Shown here piece after piece: positions 6,999-11,302 of a stretch of 11,302 nt of DNA. Under the pieces are notes generated by a model, which made no database searches, was not told where the DNA came from, and saw nothing but the letters and a program-made list of their open reading frames with translations. A program made the position numbers and the translations under genes. Source of the stretch: an uncultured bacterium. Lineage in GTDB: Bacteria > Bacillota > Clostridia > Lachnospirales > Lachnospiraceae. Location of the stretch: the NCBI GenBank assembly GCA_905214955.1, contig CAJMON010000086.1, positions 1-11,302 of the forward strand. The letters are read 5' to 3'. Within the stretch, counting starts at the first letter, position 1. The number at the start of each line of letters is the position of its first letter.

Positions 6999-7045
6999 AA
7001 GTGAATGCCGAAATTTGTGAAGTTTATGCACACTTATTTGGAACT

Positions 7046-7065
7046 CGATGCTATAATAAGCATCG
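7046..7065 (+). promoter_or_regulatory. Inverted repeat over an extended -10 motif
   Basis: CGATGCT (7046-7052) and AGCATCG (7059-7065) are perfect inverted repeats around a six-base centre. They contain TGCTATAAT (7049-7057), an extended -10 promoter motif. No good -35 hexamer stands upstream (7029-7034 reads CACACT). It could be an operator over a promoter for the downstream GH13 gene, or a simple hairpin at the end of the ftsH transcript; there is no T tract after it. Confidence 0.35.
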
Positions 7066-7125
7066 TAAAACCCCCCAATACATTATATAGTTTTTGCTAC
7101 ACCCCATAAGAGAAATACCTTCTCC

Positions 7126-7162
7126 GAGAAAAGCACAGCAGTTTGACTGCTGTGCTTTTCTC
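7126..7162. terminator. Strong bidirectional-type terminator hairpin
   Basis: Arms 7126-7142 and 7146-7162 are perfectly complementary over 17 bases with a three-base TTG loop. The GC-rich core is flanked by AAAA on the left (7129-7132) and TTTT on the right (7156-7159), so it can end transcripts from either direction. It stands 128 bases after ftsH and 96 bases before the GH13 gene, and very likely ends the tilS-hpt-ftsH transcript. Confidence 0.88.
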
Positions 7163-7180
7163 ATGTTACGGAAAATGGGG

Positions 7181-7209
7181 TTGTGTGATGAAAATGGATG
7201 GTATAAAAT
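7181..7209 (+). promoter_or_regulatory. Weak candidate promoter for the GH13 gene
   Basis: TTGTGT (7181-7186) and TAAAAT (7204-7209) are 17 bases apart, downstream of the terminator. An overlapping TATAAA at 7202-7207 and a TATTAT at 7212-7217 are other -10 options. Transcription would start near 7216, about 42 bases before the ATG. I see no clear catabolite-repression (cre) operator nearby. Confidence 0.35.
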
Positions 7210-7257
7210 GATATTATAGAAGAAAACAGCAGAGGTGGGGAAGGAGCATTTATTAAG

Positions 7258-9363
7258 ATGAATACAGCAAGTAAGGACTATCTGCAGAAGGTGCAGAAAT
7301 ACGTGATGCAGATGCGGCCAGTATTCCAGACAAATGCACTGTTTAGTGATGAGACAAGAAATTATGTGGAGCCCATGGAACCAAAGCCGGGAGAAACGGT
7401 GACCATCCGGTTTCGGACAGGCAAGAATAATGTAGACGAAGTATATCTGATCAATGGTGAGAAGCGCTTTCCCATGACTTATGAAAAGACCAGAGGGCGC
7501 TTTGATTTTTATATGGTGCAGATCGTGATGGATGAAGAGATTTTCCGGTATTATTTTGAAGTCCATGTGGGAAAAATACAGTGTTTTTATAATAAACGGG
7601 GAATATCCAAAGATGTTCAGGAGTATTACAGCTTTGCCATTGCGCCGGGATTTTCCACTCCGGACTGGGCAAAGGGTGCCGTGATGTACCAGATTTTCAC
7701 AGACCGGTTCTGCAACGGAGATCCTTCCAATGATGTGGAAGACCGGGAATATTCCTATATTCGTGACTATTCCAGAAAAGTAACGGACTGGGGAAAATGT
7801 CCGGCTTATCTGGATGTCCGGGAGTTTTACGGCGGAGACCTGCAGGGTGTGCTGGACAAGATGGATTACCTCCAGGATCTGGGCGTAGATGTGATTTATT
7901 TCAATCCGCTGTTCGTTTCCCCTTCCAGCCACAAATATGACATTCAGGATTACGATTATGTGGACCCCCATTTTGGAAAAATCGTAAAAGACGGAGGAGA
8001 AGTGCTTCACGAAGGAGATATGGACAACAGTCATGCGTCCAAATTTATTCAGAGAGTAACGGATCTGGAAAACCTGGAAGCCAGCAATCAGATGCTGATC
8101 AAAGTGGTGGAGGAAGCCCACGCCAGAGGAATGCATGTGATTCTGGACGGCGTGTTCAACCACTGCGGTTCCTTCAACAAGTGGATGGACCGGGAACGGA
8201 TTTATGAGAATCAGCCCGGCTATGAAAAAGGTGCCTACGTTTCTGCGGACAGCCCTTACCGGAGTTTTTTCAAGTTTAACAATGAATACAGCTGGCCGTA
8301 CAATTCTTTTTACGATGGATGGTGGGGCCATGAGACTCTTCCCAAACTGGCCTATGAGCAGTCCCCCAAACTGGTAGAGTACATCATGGAGATCGGACGG
8401 AAATGGGTGTCACCGCCGTACAACCTGGACGGATGGCGTCTGGACGTGGCGGCAGACCTTGGTTTCAGTAACGAATACAATCACAAGTTCTGGAAACAGT
8501 TCCGCAAGACAGTGAAAGAAGCCAACCCGGAGGCCATTATCCTGGCAGAACATTATGGAGATGCCAAATCCTGGCTCCAGGGAGATGAGTGGGATACGGT
8601 AATGAACTATGACGCATTTATGGAGCCGCTGACCTGGTTTTTCACCGGCATGGAAAAACACAGCGACGAGTACAGCGAGCGTCTTCTGGGCAATCATGAG
8701 ACCTTTATAGGGGCCATGTCCCACCATATGAGCAGTTTCCTTGGGCCGTCCCTGCAGGTGTCTATGAATGAGCTGTCCAATCATGACCATTCCCGGTTCC
8801 TGACCAGAACCAACCACAAAGTGGGCCGTGTGGCACAGCTTGGCTATGAGGCGGCATCCAAGGGCATTGATGTGGATGTGATGCGGGAAGCCGTTATGAT
8901 GCAGATGACCTGGCCGGGAGCGCCCACGCTGTATTATGGAGATGAGGCAGGCGTGTGCGGCTTTACCGATCCGGACAACCGCCGGACGTATCCCTGGGGT
9001 CATGAAAATCTGGAACTGATTGAGTACCATAAAAAGATGATCCGGATTCACAAAGAGCATCCGGTATTTACTCATGGTTCCTTCCGGTTCCTGTATGGAG
9101 AGCACAACTGCATTTCCTATGGCCGGTTTGATGAAACAGAGCAGATCGTTGTGATTTTTTACAACGGAACCGGAGAAAAAAATGTGGTGATTCCGGTATG
9201 GACCGCAGAAGTGCCAAACGAAGCAGAACTGGAAACCTTAGTCTGTACCGAGCAGGGACGTGTCAGCCTGGAGCCGGTGGTTTATCCGGTGACAAAAGGA
9301 GAACTGGCGATTACTATGCGCAGCAAAATGGGCATCGTATTAAAATACAGGAAACAAAGTTAG
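7258..9363 (+). CDS. Intracellular GH13 alpha-glucan hydrolase (neopullulanase/cyclomaltodextrinase-like)
   Basis: A 701-residue protein with an N-terminal beta-rich domain (about 1-135, resembling the CBM34 domain of neopullulanases), a GH13 TIM barrel and a C-terminal beta domain. YQIFTDRF (144-151) with NGDPSND opens the barrel. The four conserved regions are intact: DGVFNH (297-302), GWRLDVA with nucleophile D396, AEHYG with acid/base E431, and SNHDHSR with D510. There is no signal peptide, so it should act in the cytoplasm on imported maltodextrins or related alpha-1,4/1,6 glucans; exact specificity cannot be told. About 35 residues (242-276) are inserted between the DPHFG motif and the helix before DGVFNH, which helps explain the length over the usual 580 or so. 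AAGGAG (7241-7246) lies 11 bases before the ATG. No sugar transporter or regulator is adjacent. A long antisense frame over its 5' half is a shadow. Confidence 0.9.
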   Translation: MNTASKDYLQKVQKYVMQMRPVFQTNALFSDETRNYVEPMEPKPGETVTIRFRTGKNNVDEVYLINGEKRFPMTYEKTRGRFDFYMVQIVMDEEIFRYYFEVHVGKIQCFYNKRGISKDVQEYYSFAIAPGFSTPDWAKGAVMYQIFTDRFCNGDPSNDVEDREYSYIRDYSRKVTDWGKCPAYLDVREFYGGDLQGVLDKMDYLQDLGVDVIYFNPLFVSPSSHKYDIQDYDYVDPHFGKIVKDGGEVLHEGDMDNSHASKFIQRVTDLENLEASNQMLIKVVEEAHARGMHVILDGVFNHCGSFNKWMDRERIYENQPGYEKGAYVSADSPYRSFFKFNNEYSWPYNSFYDGWWGHETLPKLAYEQSPKLVEYIMEIGRKWVSPPYNLDGWRLDVAADLGFSNEYNHKFWKQFRKTVKEANPEAIILAEHYGDAKSWLQGDEWDTVMNYDAFMEPLTWFFTGMEKHSDEYSERLLGNHETFIGAMSHHMSSFLGPSLQVSMNELSNHDHSRFLTRTNHKVGRVAQLGYEAASKGIDVDVMREAVMMQMTWPGAPTLYYGDEAGVCGFTDPDNRRTYPWGHENLELIEYHKKMIRIHKEHPVFTHGSFRFLYGEHNCISYGRFDETEQIVVIFYNGTGEKNVVIPVWTAEVPNEAELETLVCTEQGRVSLEPVVYPVTKGELAITMRSKMGIVLKYRKQS

Positions 9364-9366
9364 GCG

Positions 9367-9395
9367 TTGCATACGAAAGCACGCGGGAGTATAAT
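9367..9395 (+). promoter_or_regulatory. Near-consensus sigma-A promoter for the HIT gene
   Basis: TTGCAT (9367-9372) and a perfect TATAAT (9390-9395) are separated by 17 bases, starting four bases after the GH13 stop codon. The predicted RNA start is near 9402, leaving a leader of about 150 nt before the HIT start codon. This is the best ordinary promoter in the window. Confidence 0.75.
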
Positions 9396-9420
9396 ACTAG
9401 GGTGAAAAGCCTGAAACCAC

Positions 9421-9516
9421 GATGTGCAAAATTGGACAGAGTGCTGTGTGCCAGTGGCACACGTTTCGCATCAGCCGAAGTGGCAGCAAAGATGCGGAAA
9501 TGCGGAACAATCCGCA
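9421..9516 (+). other. Structured 5' leader of the HIT gene, family unknown
   Basis: Three pairings are visible by eye. 9421-9426 pairs with 9467-9472, one pair being a wobble. Inside it GTGTGCC (9446-9452) and GGCACAC (9456-9462) form a perfect seven-pair hairpin. Further on TGCGGA (9501-9506) and TCCGCA (9511-9516) form a six-pair hairpin with an ACAA loop, followed by GGGTATTTTT, which could act as a weak terminator. The last hairpin belongs to the element also found at 35-60. I see no T-box, TPP, SAM, purine or other riboswitch signature that I can recognise. Confidence 0.45.
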
Positions 9517-9521
9517 GGGTA
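9493..9521 (+). repeat. Hairpin element copy B, in the HIT leader
   Basis: The order is TGCGGA (9493-9498), two bases, a hairpin 9501-9506/9511-9516 with ACAA loop, then a short G-rich link to GTA. Copy A at 35-60 has the same order with one spacer base and a GCAA loop. The stems differ at two pairs, C-G to T-A and A-T to G-C, both keeping pairing. The first TGCGGA is identical to the 5' arm of the stem and could pair with 9511-9516 instead, giving two mutually exclusive folds. Confidence 0.5.
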
Positions 9522-9552
9522 TTTTTGAATAAAATTTCAGGAGGAAACAAAC

Positions 9553-9972
9553 ATGAAAGATCAGAATTGTGGATATTGTGTGGGAGGAGAACCGCTGGCA
9601 AAATTTGGTATCAAAATCTGTGACCTGGACGTGAGCCAGCTGATTCTGTTTAAAGAGCAGAGCCATCCGGGAAGATGCATTGTGGCATACAAAGACCATG
9701 TCAGCGAAATCGTAGACATCAGCGAAGAAGAACGTAATCGTTTCTTTGCAGATGTGGCAAAAGCAGCCAGAGCCATTCATAAAGCATTTCAGCCGGATAA
9801 GGTAAATTATGGCGCATACGGTGATACCGGATGCCATCTGCATATGCATCTGGTTCCAAAATACAAAGATGAATTCGAGTGGGGCGGTGTGTTTCAGATG
9901 AATCCGGACAAGAAGTATCTGACAGATGCAGAATACGCAGAGATGATCGAAAAGATCAAAGCGTGCCTGTAA
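9553..9972 (+). CDS. HIT (histidine triad) family protein
   Basis: A 139-residue member of the histidine triad superfamily, nucleotide hydrolases and transferases that act on phosphoramidate, dinucleoside polyphosphate or similar bonds. The triad HLHMHLVPKY is at residues 95-104, with catalytic-type histidines H95, H97 and H99, and N85 in the strand before it. An N-terminal CGYC pair (C6, C9) probably binds a structural zinc, a feature of many bacterial HIT proteins. HPGRCIVAYKDHV (about residues 37-49) is the usual central strand region. The C-terminal part after the triad, about 35 residues with FEWGGVFQMNPDKKYLTDAEYAEM, is longer than in minimal Hint proteins. AGGAGG (9539-9544) stands eight bases before the ATG. 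It has its own promoter and structured leader and is followed by a terminator, so it appears monocistronic. The physiological substrate is unknown. Confidence 0.9.
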   Translation: MKDQNCGYCVGGEPLAKFGIKICDLDVSQLILFKEQSHPGRCIVAYKDHVSEIVDISEEERNRFFADVAKAARAIHKAFQPDKVNYGAYGDTGCHLHMHLVPKYKDEFEWGGVFQMNPDKKYLTDAEYAEMIEKIKACL

Positions 9973-9980
9973 AACGAACA

Positions 9981-9998
9981 TGCCGCCTGATGGCGGCA
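9981..9998 (+). repeat. GC-rich hairpin after the HIT gene
   Basis: TGCCGCC (9981-9987) and GGCGGCA (9992-9998) form a perfect seven-pair stem with a TGAT loop, eight bases after the HIT stop. No T tract follows, so alone it is not a typical terminator. It may stabilise the 3' end or assist the next hairpin. Confidence 0.6.
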
Positions 9999-10018
9999 CA
10001 ACCATACATGAACAACAG

Positions 10019-10045
10019 CAGGAGGGCCAAAGACCCTCCTGTTTT
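10019..10045 (+). terminator. Rho-independent terminator after the HIT gene
   Basis: CAGGAGGG (10019-10026) and CCCTCCTG (10034-10041) form an eight-pair stem with a seven-base loop, followed by TTTT (10042-10045). Together with the hairpin just upstream it marks the end of the HIT transcript. The glycerate kinase open frame extends back through it, which argues for a later start codon for that gene. Confidence 0.78.
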
Positions 10046-10069
10046 GGAAAAGGGAGAAGGGTGCAGAAG

Positions 10070-11236
10070 ATGGGGGATTTTCTGAAAAAAATAGTAATTG
10101 CAGTGGACTCTTTTAAGGGAAGCATGAGTTCCATGGAAGCAGGAAAAGCGGTGCAGGCCGGATTTTCCAGAATTTTTCCGGAGTGCAGTATGACTGTGCT
10201 GCCTGTGGCAGACGGGGGCGAAGGCACGGTGGATGCAGTGACGGAAGGCTTAGGCGGCGAAAAAGTGACAGTGACGGTCACAGGGCCTCTTGGCAGTCTG
10301 GTGGAGGCTTCTTATGGAATCATTCCGGAAAAACAGATGGCAGTGATGGAAATGGCAGAAGCTTCCGGCATTATACTGGTAAAACGGGAAGAATTAGACC
10401 CTGCCAGAGCCACGACCTACGGGACAGGAGAAATGATTCTGGATGCTGCCAGACGGGGGTGTCGGGAATTTCTGATGGGAATTGGCGGAAGCGCCACCAC
10501 AGACGGCGGCGTGGGCATGCTGTCCACTCTTGGATATGAATTTCTGGATGAGGCTGGAGTACCTATTCTGCCTGGGGCCGGAAGTCTGGGAGATATTGCA
10601 CAGATCAGGGACGAAAAGGTGCCCCAGTGCATCAAAGAGAGCCAGTTCCGCATTGCCTGCGATGTGCAGAATCCTCTTCTGGGAGAGAACGGCGCAGTGT
10701 TTGTGTATGGTCCTCAGAAAGGCGTGAAACCGGAAGATAGAATCCTGTTTGACCAGAAAATGGCTCATTATGCGAAAAAAAGCGCAGAATTTTCCGGAAA
10801 AGACTACAAAGATATTCCTGGAGCCGGAGCCGCAGGAGGAATGGGTTTTGCATTCCTGAATTATTTAAACAGCAGCCTGGAGCCAGGCATTTCCCTGGTG
10901 CTGGGCATTCTTGGTTTCCAGGAAAAACTAGAAGGGGCAGATCTGGTAATCACCGGAGAAGGCCGGATGGATGCCCAGACAGCCATGGGAAAAGTACCTG
11001 TGGGCATTGCGAAGATGGCAAAAGAAAAAGGCTGTATGGTCATTGCCTTTGCCGGAGGTGTCACTGAAGATGCCGAAGAATGCAACGAGGCAGGCATTGA
11101 TGCCTTTTTCCCTATTGTGCGGGGAGTCATCGACTTGGACACTGCCATGGAAAAAGGACATGCCCTGCATAATATGGAAGCAGCGGCCGTGCAGGCAGCA
11201 CGACTGATCAGAGCAGTGAAAACGCAAAAATGTTGA
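10070..11236 (+). CDS. glxK: Glycerate kinase, family 1 (GlxK/GarK type)
   Basis: A 388-residue protein of the glycerate kinase family (PF02595 type), which phosphorylates D-glycerate with ATP; members of this family usually yield 2-phosphoglycerate. Conserved features are KKIVIAVDSFKGS at the N-terminus (residues 6-18), VADGGEGTVDA, the glycine-rich GIGGSATTDGG (137-147), GAGAAGGMGFAF, and ITGEGRMDAQT (294-304). Length matches the family. The frame is open back to ATG 9980, but that start would place coding sequence over two hairpins of the upstream terminator. ATG 10070 has AGAAGGG upstream and leaves only five residues before the usual start of the family. No glyoxylate, tartronate or galactarate pathway gene is next to it in this window, so its metabolic context is open. 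Confidence 0.92.
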   Translation: MGDFLKKIVIAVDSFKGSMSSMEAGKAVQAGFSRIFPECSMTVLPVADGGEGTVDAVTEGLGGEKVTVTVTGPLGSLVEASYGIIPEKQMAVMEMAEASGIILVKREELDPARATTYGTGEMILDAARRGCREFLMGIGGSATTDGGVGMLSTLGYEFLDEAGVPILPGAGSLGDIAQIRDEKVPQCIKESQFRIACDVQNPLLGENGAVFVYGPQKGVKPEDRILFDQKMAHYAKKSAEFSGKDYKDIPGAGAAGGMGFAFLNYLNSSLEPGISLVLGILGFQEKLEGADLVITGEGRMDAQTAMGKVPVGIAKMAKEKGCMVIAFAGGVTEDAEECNEAGIDAFFPIVRGVIDLDTAMEKGHALHNMEAAAVQAARLIRAVKTQKC

Positions 11237-11251
11237 AAGAAGGAGATTAGT

Positions 11252-11296
11252 GTGAAAGAAAGTAGAGGACAGCCCAAAAGTGGCGCACTGAAATAA
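11252..11296 (+). CDS. Possible 14-codon small ORF at the window edge
   Basis: A good ribosome binding site AAGGAG (11240-11245) is followed six bases later by GTG and 14 codons ending in TAA at 11294-11296. The product VKESRGQPKSGALK is basic and not recognised. It starts 15 bases after the glycerate kinase stop. It may be a leader peptide, an unrelated small gene, the remains of a gene, or chance; the window ends six bases later. Confidence 0.25.
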   Translation: MKESRGQPKSGALK

Positions 11297-11302
11297 GCTA
11301 CC

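Noticed and set aside
6129..7031. A 300-codon open frame on the minus strand over ftsH
   Set aside because: It covers conserved FtsH sequence on the other strand, is rich in His, Cys and Phe like other shadows, and has no recognisable domain.
7060..7130. A minus-strand promoter around the TATAAT in the ftsH-GH13 spacer
   Set aside because: No acceptable -35 hexamer stands 16-18 bases upstream, and no plausible minus-strand gene follows.
7051..8331. A 426-codon open frame on the minus strand over the GH13 gene
   Set aside because: It lies opposite the GH13 coding region, whose catalytic motifs are intact, and its translation resembles no known family. It is the usual mirror of strong codon bias.
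9402..9552. T-box or a known riboswitch in the HIT leader
   Set aside because: The T-box sequence (AGGGTGG...ACC type) is absent, and no conserved core of a riboswitch I know could be found. It is left as an unassigned structured leader.
9198..9623. A 141-codon plus-strand frame bridging the GH13 end and the HIT start
   Set aside because: It overlaps two well-supported genes in another frame and crosses a strong promoter and structured leader.
9980..10069. N-terminal extension of the glycerate kinase
   Set aside because: It would encode 30 extra residues across two hairpins of the HIT terminator, and family members start near residue 6 of the shorter form.

Overview
The window looks like chromosomal core DNA of a spore-forming low-to-mid GC Firmicute of class Clostridia, most likely a Lachnospiraceae gut anaerobe. 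This rests on the gene order, on sporulation genes of the Clostridia/Bacillus type, and on the protein sequences; the genus cannot be fixed from the sequence alone. Every gene I accept is on the + strand, and no mobile element, CRISPR array, tRNA or rRNA is visible.

Region 1 (about 1-5137) is the classic Firmicute cluster rqcP(yabO)-yabP-yabQ-divIC-spoIIE-tilS-hpt, running into ftsH (5169-6998). It has the order seen in Bacillus subtilis without yabR, yabS and yabT. It mixes housekeeping (ribosome rescue, lysidine tRNA modification, purine salvage, membrane proteolysis), division (divIC) and sporulation (yabP, yabQ, spoIIE). The promoter signals fit this mosaic: a sigma-E-like site before yabP, a sigma-A-like site inside the end of yabQ for divIC, a terminator after divIC, a promoter before spoIIE with the 21-bp spacer typical of Spo0A-activated sigma-A promoters, and another sigma-A-like promoter before tilS. 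SpoIIE is short: the cysteine-containing region and PP2C phosphatase domain are there, but the N-terminal multi-pass membrane domain is not.

Region 2 (6999-9363) is a 259-bp intergenic stretch followed by a cytoplasmic GH13 alpha-glucan hydrolase. The stretch holds an inverted repeat over an extended -10 motif and a very strong 17-bp terminator hairpin. Region 3 (9364-9972) is a HIT-family protein with its own near-consensus promoter and a structured leader of about 150 nt, followed by a terminator. Region 4 (10070-11236) is a family-1 glycerate kinase, and the window ends just after it with a good ribosome binding site and a 14-codon ORF.

The most unusual non-coding signal is a pair of related hairpin elements, upstream of rqcP (35-60) and in the HIT leader (9493-9521). 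They share flanking sequence, a purine-CAA tetraloop and two compensatory base-pair changes, which suggests a dispersed structured element. I see no novel multi-gene system here. The points worth attention are the truncated SpoIIE, the promoter architecture of the sporulation block, and the paired hairpin element.
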